A stretch of 64,000 nt of DNA from Pseudoflavitalea sp. G-6-1-2 (GTDB lineage: Bacteria; Bacteroidota; Bacteroidia; Chitinophagales; Chitinophagaceae). Shown here piece by piece: positions 25,700 through 34,280 of this stretch. The stretch lies in the NCBI RefSeq assembly GCF_012927185.1, contig NZ_JABBGB010000001.1, positions 806,001 to 870,000 on the forward strand, given 5' to 3'. A program made the translations under genes and the position numbers. Under the pieces are notes generated by a model, which was not told the origin of the DNA, did no database searches, and saw nothing but the letters and a program-made list of their open reading frames with translations. The first letter of the stretch is position 1. The number at the start of each line of letters is the position of its first letter.

Positions 25700-25732
25700 A
25701 ATAAAAAGGGACTGACCACAAAGGCCAGTCCC
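25700..25732 (-). terminator. Intrinsic terminator of pcrA
   Basis: GGGACTGACC (25708-25717) pairs with GGCCAGTCCC (25723-25732), 9 of 10 bp. On the minus strand it is followed by TTTTTATTT. The T-run and stem are strong. Confidence 0.8.
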
Positions 25733-25762
25733 GATATCGTTGATGCAGTTGCACCGATATGT

Positions 25763-28141
25763 TTACGCAAGAATGCGAAGCTTCGCGTAATTCAACATTA
25801 TTTTCTTTTCTCCGTTCTGATCGAATTTGATGGTTGCAACCGGGTTGTGCGCAGAGCCTTCGATCTTAGCAACGGTTCCGAATCCGAATTTCTGGTGCTC
25901 TACTTTTTGCCCTTCTTTCAGTTCAGAAATGTCGCTTGCCACGAAGTCTGCACTGGGCGTATGTTCCACTACTTTTGATGTAGGTGGCTTAGGTTGCACA
26001 TAAGAAGGTGTGGCTGCTTTTTTGGATGGCGGAGGTCCATATTGTTTTTCAGCATCGCGGGCAGAGTTGCCTCCCCATCCACTACCGCCGCCGCTTCCGC
26101 CATGCATGCGGTCGTAAGCGCTGCGACCCGATCCCCACTGGCTTCCGTTGCCGCCCTGATTGCGAACACCACCTCCGGCGAAACTGCGATCGATATACTG
26201 ATCGGGCAGTTCATCGATGAAACGGCTGGGCTCGTTCTGCACCAGTTGTCCGAAACGGTATCTGGTATTGGCGTAAGTAACCCAGAGTCGCTGCTTGGCG
26301 CGGGTGACCACTACGTAGAATAATCGTCTTTCTTCTTCCAGTTCTTCCTTGGTGTTTATGCTCATGGCATTGGGGAAGAGCATTTCTTCGAGACCGGCGG
26401 CAAATACGCAGGCGAACTCCAAACCTTTTGCGGCGTGGATGGTCATCAGTTTAACCGTGTCGGCATTGGGATCTTTGTCGTCGGCATCGGTAAGCAGTGT
26501 GATCTGCTGCAGATATGCGCCGAGACCTTTATCCATCACTTCGCCTTCTTCACTGTCCGGACTTTCTACCCATTCTTTGATGGAGTTCAGCAACTCCTGA
26601 ATGTTCTCGTAACGGGCAATGCCTTCGGTACTTTTATCGTTGAAAAGTTCTTTAACGAGGTTTGTTTGCTTACCCACATGAACGGCCACATCAGAGGCGT
26701 TTCTGTTTTCGAGCATGCTGGTAAAGCTCTTGATCATAGTTACGAAACCGTCGATGGCTTCGAGTGTATTGCTCTTGAAACCGAAAAGCTGCGCCTGATC
26801 CAGCACCTGCCACATGGAAATGTTCTGCTGATTGGCCACCAGCAAAGCCCTGTCGATAGTGGTTTTGCCGATACCGCGTGCAGGGTAATTGATAATGCGT
26901 TTCAGCGCTTCTTCGTCATTGGGGTTTACAATGATGCGGAGATACGCTACAAAATCTTTGATCTCTTTACGCGAATAGAAGCTGGTACCGCCGTACATGG
27001 TGTAGGCGATGCCCATGCGGCGAAGCGCTTCTTCAAACGCACGGCTCTGCGAGTTGGTGCGGTAGAGAATGGCGAAGTCGCGGTTACTGTAATGATTTCT
27101 GAGCTTTTGTTCCTGAATGGTGTCGGCAACGAATTTGCCTTCGTCGTTATCGGAAGAAGTTCTTACCAGTTTGATCTTTTCTCCTTCACTGTTTTCGGTC
27201 CAGAGGTTTTTGGGGATCTGTCCTTTATTGTTCTTGATCACTTCATTCGCAGCATTGATGATGCTCTGCGAACTACGATAATTCTGTTCCAGTTTCACAA
27301 CTTTGGCATCTTCATAATCTTTCTGGAACTGAAGGATGTTTTCGATGGTAGCTCCGCGGAAGCCATAGATACTTTGCGCATCATCCCCTACCACGCAGAC
27401 ATTCTCGTGCATGGCTCCGAGCAGTTTGATGATTTCGTACTGCGCAGGGTTGGTATCCTGATACTCATCGATGAGGATGTATTTGAACTTGTGCTGGTAT
27501 TTGCTGAGTGCATCGGGGAAATTCTTGAGCAGTTCATAGAATTTCATCAACAGATCATCGAAGTCCATGGCGCCGTTCTTGAAACAGCGTTTCACATAGG
27601 CATCATAGATCTGAGCGATGGCGGGGCGGTTGCCACGAAGGTCTTCCTGCTGAAGACCATAATCATTGGCATATTCGATGGGGCCAACGAGGGCGTTCTT
27701 GGCAGATGAGATACGATTGTAAACTGCGGATGGCTTATAGGTTTTGTCATCCAGGTTCATTTCGTTGATCACAGCCTTGAGCACGCTTTTGGCGTCGTCG
27801 GTATCATAAATGGTAAAGTTGCTGGGATATCCGAGGCGATGCGCTTCGGCGCGCATGATTCTGGCAAATACGCTGTGGAAAGTGCCGATATATAAGTTAC
27901 GTGCATCGGAATTACCAAGGATATGCCCGATCCTTTCTTTCATTTCCTTGGCGGCCTTGTTGGTGAAGGTAAGTGCCAGGATGTTGAAAGCGTCTACTCC
28001 ACTTGCCATGAGGTGTGCGATACGGGTGGTAAGTACTTTGGTTTTACCGCTACCTGCGCCTGCAACGATCATGAGAGGTCCGTCTTTGTGGAGAACAGCT
28101 TCGCGCTGTTTATCATTCAATCCTTTTAAATAGTCGATCAT
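25763..28141 (-). CDS. pcrA: ATP-dependent DNA helicase PcrA/UvrD
   Basis: A 792-residue superfamily 1A 3'-5' DNA helicase for nucleotide-excision and mismatch repair and for clearing recombination intermediates. Motif I is GAGSGKT (26-32) in MIVAGAGSGKTKVLTTRIAH; motif II DEYQDTNPAQ, motif III VCVVGDDAQSIYGFRGA, motif V TIHAAKGLEF and motif VI VVTRAKQRLW are all in order. A glycine/serine-rich linker (about residues 660-700) leads to a Tudor-like end (SELKEGQKVEHQKFGFGTV), which in PcrA/UvrD contacts RNA polymerase. It is divergent from the PIF1-like helicase. Confidence 0.95.
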   Translation of the reverse strand: MIDYLKGLNDKQREAVLHKDGPLMIVAGAGSGKTKVLTTRIAHLMASGVDAFNILALTFTNKAAKEMKERIGHILGNSDARNLYIGTFHSVFARIMRAEAHRLGYPSNFTIYDTDDAKSVLKAVINEMNLDDKTYKPSAVYNRISSAKNALVGPIEYANDYGLQQEDLRGNRPAIAQIYDAYVKRCFKNGAMDFDDLLMKFYELLKNFPDALSKYQHKFKYILIDEYQDTNPAQYEIIKLLGAMHENVCVVGDDAQSIYGFRGATIENILQFQKDYEDAKVVKLEQNYRSSQSIINAANEVIKNNKGQIPKNLWTENSEGEKIKLVRTSSDNDEGKFVADTIQEQKLRNHYSNRDFAILYRTNSQSRAFEEALRRMGIAYTMYGGTSFYSRKEIKDFVAYLRIIVNPNDEEALKRIINYPARGIGKTTIDRALLVANQQNISMWQVLDQAQLFGFKSNTLEAIDGFVTMIKSFTSMLENRNASDVAVHVGKQTNLVKELFNDKSTEGIARYENIQELLNSIKEWVESPDSEEGEVMDKGLGAYLQQITLLTDADDKDPNADTVKLMTIHAAKGLEFACVFAAGLEEMLFPNAMSINTKEELEEERRLFYVVVTRAKQRLWVTYANTRYRFGQLVQNEPSRFIDELPDQYIDRSFAGGGVRNQGGNGSQWGSGRSAYDRMHGGSGGGSGWGGNSARDAEKQYGPPPSKKAATPSYVQPKPPTSKVVEHTPSADFVASDISELKEGQKVEHQKFGFGTVAKIEGSAHNPVATIKFDQNGEKKIMLNYAKLRILA

Positions 28142-28546
28142 GGGTGCAATTTACGAAGGGTTCACCGGAGTGAAGGAATGTTTATAAATTTTTATGGGTT
28201 GGGTGATAAGTTAATGAGTGGATGCGGCATGTGAAGCGTCATGGCTAGGTGGTTGAATGAGAGTTATGTTTGATTTGCGATAGTTCAGAGAATGAAGGAG
28301 GCATTTTACTTCGCATCCGCTCAGTGTCCGTAGAGTGAGTAACGCGTGGGATGCGGGCGACCGGCAGTCCCGGCATATTTTCCGAACATTCTGCAATTCA
28401 GAAAATCCCTAAAACCATCTACGGTATTGTATTTCCGCGTATGTCAAAACATACGTAACCCTAACGGTAACGAATATCCTTATTCGTATTTTATATCACT
28501 ATTTTTACCCAATCATTCCTTATCTTGCCGGCAAAGTGGAAATGAT
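28142..28546. other. Divergent intergenic region between pcrA and the PIF1-like gene
   Basis: A 405-bp spacer holding both promoters and a diverged REP-like element at 28302-28366. No exact TAnnTTTG box was seen next to the plus-strand gene. Frames open across it, but they have no motif, and the first conserved residue of the plus-strand protein follows 28547. A 17-base match to a conserved 16S rRNA stretch lies at 28335-28351, with unrelated flanks. Confidence 0.6.
28302..28366 (-). repeat. Diverged REP-like element, copy 3
   Basis: On the minus strand it begins GCCGGTCGC (compare GCCCGGTCGC in copies 1 and 2) and ends CGAAGTAAAATG (compare CGAAGTAAATG). CGCATCC (28312-28318) and GGATGCG (28349-28355) form an inverted repeat with an inner GTTACTCACTC segment. 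It is compact (about 65 bp) and shares only the ends, so membership of the family is tentative. Confidence 0.4.
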
Positions 28547-30802
28547 ATGTCGCAACCCGATGCATCCAATCATCTCTTTTACCTCGCAGCCCGGTTTGTA
28601 AACCAAACCAACCGCCATCTCTTTCTCACCGGGAAGGCCGGTACGGGTAAGACCACTTTTCTGCGATACATCCGGGAGAATACCAACAAAAGGATGGCCA
28701 TCATCGCCCCTACCGGCGTAGCCGCCATCAATGCAGGTGGCGTTACCATGCATTCTTTTTTTCAGCTTCCGTTCGGAGCATACATTCCATCGCCCCTGGC
28801 AGGATGGAACAGCAACCAGCAGTTCAACAATCAAAATACCCTGCTCAAGAACCTCAAACTCAGCAGGGACAAAAAAGAACTGCTGCGCGAACTGGAGTTG
28901 CTGGTAATCGATGAAGTGAGCATGCTTCGCGCCGATCTGCTCGATGAGATCGATCTTATTCTCCGCCACGTACGACGCAAGCCGGAGCAGTCTTTCGGAG
29001 GTGTGCAGCTTTTGTACATCGGCGATCTGTTTCAGCTGCCGCCAGTAGTGAGCAATGAGGAATGGGAAGTATTGAAAGATCATTACAGAAGTCCGTTTTT
29101 CTTCGATGCGCAGGTATTGCAGCAGCATCCGCCGGTATATCTTGAGCTGAAGAAGATCTACCGCCAACATGAGGCTGACTTCATCGACATACTCAACAAT
29201 ATCCGCAACAATACTACTACCGATCAGGATCTCGACAGGCTGCACCAGCATTATCGCCCCGGATATCAGCAGGAGCCCGGAGAGAACTTCATCATATTGA
29301 CTACGCATAATGCCAAAGCCGATACCATCAATCAGCAGCAACTGAACAAACTCGATGGAACGCTTTATGAATTTCAGGGATTGATCACCAAAGACTTCAA
29401 CGAAAAGGCGCTTCCCGCGGAACGCCTGCTTCAACTGAAAGAAGGTGCGCAGATCATGTTCATCAAGAACGATAAAGGCGAGAGCCGCCGCTACTACAAC
29501 GGCAAGATCGCCGTGATAAGCCGCATAGCAGGAGAAAAGATCTACGTGAACTTCCCCGGCGAGTCTTACGAAATGGAGCTGGAGAAAGAGACCTGGAAGA
29601 ATATCCGCTATCAATACAATCGTGAAGAAGACAATATCGAAGAAGAAGAGATGGGAAGTTATACGCAGTTTCCGATCAGGCTGGCATGGGCCATCACCAT
29701 TCACAAAAGCCAGGGGCTTACATTCGAGAAAGCCATCATTGATGCGGGAGCAAGTTTTGCACCCGGACAGGTGTATGTGGCACTCAGCCGGCTGACATCA
29801 CTGGAAGGTTTGATTTTATTTTCGCGCATCCAGCCGCATTGCATCCAAACCGATGCACGCACAAAACACTTCAGCAATTCCGAACAATCCGAAGACCTGC
29901 TGCAGCACTTGCTGGAAGAAGAACAAAAATTATTTGTGGCACGCTCACTCGTTAAAAGTTTCGATTTCACCAAGATGGCCGAAACATTTCGTGAGCACTA
30001 TGATGATTACCACAATCGACAGCTCACCGATATGAACACAGCCATCAACTGGGCGCAAACCACTGTACGCACGGTGTTGCAGCATCAGGATATGGCGGCA
30101 AAATTCATGCGTCAGCTCGAACAATTGCTGCCGCATGCCGAGCAGGATAATTTCCAGTTTCTCCGCCAGCGCATTGCAGCAGCTGCGGAATATTTTCTGC
30201 AGCCGCTCGATCAGCTGATTGCAAGCATCAGAGATCATGCGGAAGATGTGCGCATCAAACAACGAGTGAAAAAGTACATCCGTGAGCTGAACGAACTCAG
30301 TCTGCTTCCTGAAAGAAAAAAACAGGAATTGCAACTGGCCATCCATATTGCTGCCGGATTATCGCAGGGACTTTCAGCCGGACAATTATTGCAGGAGGTG
30401 GAAGACATGCAGAAATCTTTCCGCGTTAAAACCGAAGAACAGGAAGTGAAGGAAGAAAAGAAATCGGGCAAGGCAACGAAGGGAGACTCCAATCGCATTA
30501 CGCTGAAGCTGTTCCGGGAAGGCAAAACCATTCCTGAGATTGCAGCATTGCGAAACCTGGCGAACGGCACCATCGAAACACATCTCATTTCATTCATCGC
30601 CACAGGAGAAGTAGGCATAACGCAACTCGTAGAGGCCGATAAAGTGAAACGGATACTCGAAGAAATGGCAGTACAGCTGGATGGTCCCAGATCCGCCACA
30701 GCCATAAAAGAGAGACTGGGAGACAGTTACAGCTTCAACGACATCAGGGCGGTTGGCCAGCACAAAGAGTGGCTGAACAGTCAGAAAGAAGCGCAGCAAT
30801 AG
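28547..30802 (+). CDS. PIF1-like DNA helicase with C-terminal helix-turn-helix
   Basis: A 751-residue superfamily 1B helicase of the PIF1/RecD-like group. The ATG at 28547 is chosen because MSQPDASNHLFYLAARFVNQ leads directly into the ATPase; the frame is open to 28346. Walker A is GKAGTGKTTFLRY (about 29-41), Walker B LLVIDEVSMLRADLLD, then the C-terminal RecA-like motifs AITIHKSQGLTFEKAI and GQVYVALSRLTSLEGLI. Residues from about 660 contain a helix-turn-helix-like domain (LKLFREGKTIPEIAALRNLANGT). It is divergent from pcrA. Action on stalled forks or G-quadruplexes is inferred from the family. Confidence 0.88.
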   Translation: MSQPDASNHLFYLAARFVNQTNRHLFLTGKAGTGKTTFLRYIRENTNKRMAIIAPTGVAAINAGGVTMHSFFQLPFGAYIPSPLAGWNSNQQFNNQNTLLKNLKLSRDKKELLRELELLVIDEVSMLRADLLDEIDLILRHVRRKPEQSFGGVQLLYIGDLFQLPPVVSNEEWEVLKDHYRSPFFFDAQVLQQHPPVYLELKKIYRQHEADFIDILNNIRNNTTTDQDLDRLHQHYRPGYQQEPGENFIILTTHNAKADTINQQQLNKLDGTLYEFQGLITKDFNEKALPAERLLQLKEGAQIMFIKNDKGESRRYYNGKIAVISRIAGEKIYVNFPGESYEMELEKETWKNIRYQYNREEDNIEEEEMGSYTQFPIRLAWAITIHKSQGLTFEKAIIDAGASFAPGQVYVALSRLTSLEGLILFSRIQPHCIQTDARTKHFSNSEQSEDLLQHLLEEEQKLFVARSLVKSFDFTKMAETFREHYDDYHNRQLTDMNTAINWAQTTVRTVLQHQDMAAKFMRQLEQLLPHAEQDNFQFLRQRIAAAAEYFLQPLDQLIASIRDHAEDVRIKQRVKKYIRELNELSLLPERKKQELQLAIHIAAGLSQGLSAGQLLQEVEDMQKSFRVKTEEQEVKEEKKSGKATKGDSNRITLKLFREGKTIPEIAALRNLANGTIETHLISFIATGEVGITQLVEADKVKRILEEMAVQLDGPRSATAIKERLGDSYSFNDIRAVGQHKEWLNSQKEAQQ

Positions 30803-30887
30803 ATCAACAGGCTTCAAAGGGCAGTCACCGTTTTTCGATGCACTCCCCTTTCAAACGTATCCATTCAAACTATTATTAGCATTATGT

Positions 30888-31358
30888 TCAGGCGCGTTTG
30901 ATCACTGGCGTCCGTTCAGGTTTTCTCGTCCAGCGCATCAGCTCGGTCTGATCGAACCAGAAGATCAGCATCGAGTCTCTGAAACTATACCGGTTGGTGC
31001 GAAGGAAGTTTCTGAGGAAAGCAGCTTCATTATACCCGGTACACACTTTCTTTGAGAGCCGAAGCGGTTCTCCAAACTGCAATGTGCTGTCAGTGTAAGC
31101 AAATTCCCCTTCCATGGTATTGCATCCGGTATGTCCGGTGAAGTGGCCTTTTTTTGCATTGAACCGGATAGAAGGGAATTCTCCAGCTGCAGTATCGGAA
31201 GGCAGAACAGGCAATAAGAACCACTCGCCGGAGAAAATGGTATCTGCAACTGCCTCCTTTTCAATTGGAGCAATTGCAGAACGGATGTTTTCGCTGTTTC
31301 GCGGTGTAGCTGCAATCAGCAGTATCATCAGCCACACACCAATAAGAATAGTGCGCAT
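30888..31358 (-). CDS. META domain-containing protein (HslJ-like)
   Basis: A 156-residue protein with an N-terminal hydrophobic segment (residues 3-17, no lipobox). The C-terminal META-like region shows the typical pattern FTGHTGCNTMEGEFAYTDS followed by KKVCTGYNEAAFLRNFL. META/HslJ proteins are periplasmic or envelope proteins linked to heat-shock or novobiocin resistance. The two cysteines (in TGCNT and KVCTG) are the conserved pair. It lies 118 bp downstream of the small lipoprotein gene on the same strand. Confidence 0.72.
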   Translation of the reverse strand: MRTILIGVWLMILLIAATPRNSENIRSAIAPIEKEAVADTIFSGEWFLLPVLPSDTAAGEFPSIRFNAKKGHFTGHTGCNTMEGEFAYTDSTLQFGEPLRLSKKVCTGYNEAAFLRNFLRTNRYSFRDSMLIFWFDQTELMRWTRKPERTPVIKRA

Positions 31359-31413
31359 AGCTTTTCAGAAACTGCATTCAAAATTGCTGCCATGGGGCGA
31401 AACACAGAAAGAA

Positions 31414-31434
31414 CCGTCTGACATTGCCAGACGG
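31414..31434 (-). terminator. Probable terminator of the small lipoprotein gene
   Basis: CCGTCTG (31414-31420) pairs with CAGACGG (31428-31434), a perfect 7-bp stem with a 7-nt loop. On the minus strand TTCTTTCTG follows, a weak T-run. Confidence 0.5.
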
Positions 31435-31476
31435 CCTTTGTACTGTTGCTGGTTCAACAATAATATGCTGATTTGC

Positions 31477-31704
31477 TTATTTTTTTCGTTTGCCGGATTT
31501 TGTGGTATCAGCCGGCATGCTCCGCTGACTCGTATCCATGCGAATGGTATCCGTTCTCGCAGAATCTCCGGGATGGTTCAGCGTGGTATCCACTGCCTGA
31601 GGCTGAATAGTTGTGGTGTCGGAGTTTTCCATTTCTCTGTTGCTGCTATCATTGCAGGATGCAAATACTGCTACGGGTAAAGCCAATAACCATAGTCTTT
31701 TCAT
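31477..31704 (-). CDS. Small lipoprotein of unknown function
   Basis: A 75-residue lipoprotein: MKRLWLLALPVAVFASC (lipidated C17), then a threonine-, aspartate- and serine-rich tail without hydrophobic core, ending in a basic GKRKK. It looks unstructured. Similar short exported lipoproteins are common in Bacteroidota. No motif gives a function. Confidence 0.6.
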   Translation of the reverse strand: MKRLWLLALPVAVFASCNDSSNREMENSDTTTIQPQAVDTTLNHPGDSARTDTIRMDTSQRSMPADTTKSGKRKK

Positions 31705-31898
31705 ACTCGTGTTTCGGATTGGCTTTCAAATCTGTTGCCAGCCGTCTGATTCCACAGATTATCGGTGTGTAAATAAATTGTGCAGGTTCAGATTACAGCA
31801 AAGTCAGTTAGGGGTACTATTGATTTTGTTTCCCATGTTGTGATCGTTCCACAACAGTTGTTGATTTTCTTCCATTGAAATTTTTTATAAATTGTGCC

Positions 31899-33491
31899 AT
31901 GCTGCAGAACCATGTATTGTTGATACTTTCCCTGCTTTTTGTTGTTTCGATGTTAGCGATGCTGAGTGAGAAGTTGCGAATTTCTTATCCCATCTTTTTG
32001 GTAATCGCCGGATTGCTGATCAGTTTTATTCCCGGTATTCCGGAGATAAGCCTCGAACCGGAAGTGGTGTTCATTATTTTTCTTCCTCCATTATTATATT
32101 CGGCTGCCTGGTACACATCCTGGAACGACTTCTGGACCAACCGGCGACCGATCGGATTATTATCTATCGGGCTGGTGATATTTACATCGGCGGCAGTGGC
32201 CTTCACTGCCGTAGCCATGATCCCGGGATTTACACTGGCGATGGGCTTTCTGCTCGGCGGCATCATTGCGCCTCCCGATGCAGTAGCAGCAACGAGTGTA
32301 TTGCAGGGTCTGAAAGTACCCAAGCGCGTGATCACCATTCTCGAAGGCGAGAGTCTGGTGAATGATGCGTCTTCACTCATCGTTTTCAGATTTGCACTGG
32401 CCACCATTATGTCCGGACAATTCATATTGTGGAAAGCGGGCGCTCAGTTTGTTTGGGTATCGTTGATGGGTATTGCCATCGGACTGGCTATTGCATTTAT
32501 CGAATACCTCATACATCGCTTTCTGCCAACCAACGCGAGTATCGATACAGCCATTACCCTGATCACTCCTTATCTGATGTACATCACCGCAGAGCATTTT
32601 CATTTTTCCGGAGTATTGGCTGTAGTGGCAGGTGGATTGTTCATGAGTTCAAAATCGCACGAGATCTTTTCTTACAATACCCGCATACAAACCACCAGCG
32701 TTTGGAATACACTCGTGTTTTTGCTGAATGGTGTGGTATTTATTATGATAGGTCTCCAACTGCCGGGCATTGTAGCCGGATTGGAAGAGAACACCATGAT
32801 GCAGAGTTTCAAGTATGCAGTAGTGATCAGCGTGGTTACCATACTTATCCGCATACTTTGGGTTTATCCTGCCACCTATCTCCCAAGAGTGCTGAGCAAA
32901 AAAATCAAAACAAAAGAACCAAGACCAGGCTGGAGACCGGTGTTTCTGGTGGCATGGAGCGGAATGCGTGGCGTAGTGTCGCTGGCAGCAGCATTATCGA
33001 TTCCGCTGGCACTTGGAAATGGACATAGTTTTCCATTCCGTAACCTCATATTATTTATTACGTTTTGTGTGATATTGGTTACGCTGGTGATACAGGGCCT
33101 CAGCCTTCCGTTCTTGCTGAAGGCACTCAAAATTGAAGTGTCGGAAGATGAACATGCGCAGGAGCAGGAAATCAGATTGCGCCTGGCGAATGCAGCGCTG
33201 AGCCATATGGAAACCAATTATGCGGCAGAAGCCAATTCCATAGAGGCTTTCATCAGATTGAAAGATCGTTACAAACGAATGGCGGAGATCGCAGCAGGCA
33301 AACTTGAAAAAGAAGAAGAACTGCGCAAGCGACCCGAATTTCTGCACAAGTATCGCGAAATGCTGGTGGAGCTGGTGCATGCACGCCGGATGGAGCTCAA
33401 TAAAATGCGGCACGAAAAACAATATGCAGATGAACTGCTCCGCAAGCGCGAAGACGAATTGGATCTGGAAGAAGCACGGCTCCGCAAATAA
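31899..33491 (+). CDS. Na+/H+ antiporter, CPA1 family
   Basis: A 530-residue cation:proton antiporter (CPA1/NhaP type) of the inner membrane. ATG 31899 is preferred to the upstream TTG (31875). Twelve or so membrane segments span residues 1-400. The transport-site helix is ILEGESLVNDASSLIVFRFA, with the family ND motif; APPDAVAATSVLQG precedes it. The C-terminal 110 residues form a highly charged helical tail, probably cytoplasmic, with repeats of Glu/Arg/Leu (ELVHARRMELNKMRHEKQYA). It exchanges sodium for protons in pH and sodium homeostasis. The alpha/beta hydrolase follows 32 bp later on the same strand. Confidence 0.9.
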   Translation: MLQNHVLLILSLLFVVSMLAMLSEKLRISYPIFLVIAGLLISFIPGIPEISLEPEVVFIIFLPPLLYSAAWYTSWNDFWTNRRPIGLLSIGLVIFTSAAVAFTAVAMIPGFTLAMGFLLGGIIAPPDAVAATSVLQGLKVPKRVITILEGESLVNDASSLIVFRFALATIMSGQFILWKAGAQFVWVSLMGIAIGLAIAFIEYLIHRFLPTNASIDTAITLITPYLMYITAEHFHFSGVLAVVAGGLFMSSKSHEIFSYNTRIQTTSVWNTLVFLLNGVVFIMIGLQLPGIVAGLEENTMMQSFKYAVVISVVTILIRILWVYPATYLPRVLSKKIKTKEPRPGWRPVFLVAWSGMRGVVSLAAALSIPLALGNGHSFPFRNLILFITFCVILVTLVIQGLSLPFLLKALKIEVSEDEHAQEQEIRLRLANAALSHMETNYAAEANSIEAFIRLKDRYKRMAEIAAGKLEKEEELRKRPEFLHKYREMLVELVHARRMELNKMRHEKQYADELLRKREDELDLEEARLRK

Positions 33492-33523
33492 CCGGAACGT
33501 GCAGAACAATCATACATATTATT

Positions 33524-34210
33524 ATGGAAACAATCGTTCTGCTTCATGGCGCTGTTGGTGCAGCTTCGCAACTGAAGCCGCTGGCCGATGCGCTCGGTAA
33601 GGATTACAAAGTTCATTACTTCAATTTAAAAGGACATGGCGGAGAGCCAATGCCGGACGAACCGTTCTCCATTGAAATGTTTGCACAGCAGGTGCTGGAT
33701 TATTTCGAACAGCATCAGCTGCAATCGCCCATCGTTTTCGGTTACAGTCTCGGTGGTTATGTAGGCATGTATATTGCGCGGCATTATCCGGGGAAGATCA
33801 GCCGGCTGATAACGCTTGCCACCAAATACGAATGGAGCCCTGAGATTGCAGCAAAGGAGGGAAAGAATTTCGATGCGGAGAAGATCGAAGCGAAAGTTCC
33901 GGCATTTGCAGCGCAGCTGGCAAAACTGCATGCGCCCGGAGACTGGAAACTAACATTGAAAAAAGTAGCGGAGCTGCTTCATGCGTTGGGTAACCGAAAT
34001 GCGCTCGGCATGGAAGATTATCCGCAAATAAACATACCTGTACTGGTAATGGTGGGAGACAGAGACAGAATGGTGAGTATCGAAGAAACGGTTGGCGTGT
34101 ATCGTGCACTGCCGGCAGCAACGGCTTCACTCTGTATTTTGCCGGGAACCCCGCATCCGCTGGAACAGGTGAATCTCCATCAGATATTGAATCAGATACT
34201 TCAGAAATAA
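33524..34210 (+). CDS. Alpha/beta hydrolase
   Basis: A 228-residue soluble alpha/beta hydrolase. The nucleophile elbow is GYSLGG (S of GYSLG near residue 74) in FGYSLGGYVGMYIARHYP, after an oxyanion-type loop VLLHGAVGAAS (residues 5-15). The acid is probably D in VMVGDRDRMVSI, and the histidine is in LPGTPHPLEQV close to the C-terminus. It resembles short-chain esterases or C-C hydrolases; the substrate is unknown. Its stop codon adjoins the hairpin that terminates the convergent OmpA gene. Confidence 0.83.
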   Translation: METIVLLHGAVGAASQLKPLADALGKDYKVHYFNLKGHGGEPMPDEPFSIEMFAQQVLDYFEQHQLQSPIVFGYSLGGYVGMYIARHYPGKISRLITLATKYEWSPEIAAKEGKNFDAEKIEAKVPAFAAQLAKLHAPGDWKLTLKKVAELLHALGNRNALGMEDYPQINIPVLVMVGDRDRMVSIEETVGVYRALPAATASLCILPGTPHPLEQVNLHQILNQILQK

Positions 34211-34241
34211 AAAAAGCCGGCTGTTCTTGCGAACAGCCGGC
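34211..34241 (-). terminator. Strong terminator between the hydrolase and OmpA genes
   Basis: A perfect 11-bp stem GCCGGCTGTTC (34216-34226)/GAACAGCCGGC (34231-34241) with loop TTGC. The A-run just before it becomes a T-run on the minus strand, so it terminates the OmpA-type gene. Confidence 0.88.
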
Positions 34242-34280
34242 CAATTGCGTATAAGAGTTAATTGATGTCCCTTCGAAAGA

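Noticed and set aside
28335-28351. 17-base match to the conserved 16S rRNA stretch GTGAGTAACGCGTGGGA
   Set aside because: Flanking bases do not fit any rRNA, and the sequence lies within an inverted-repeat element.
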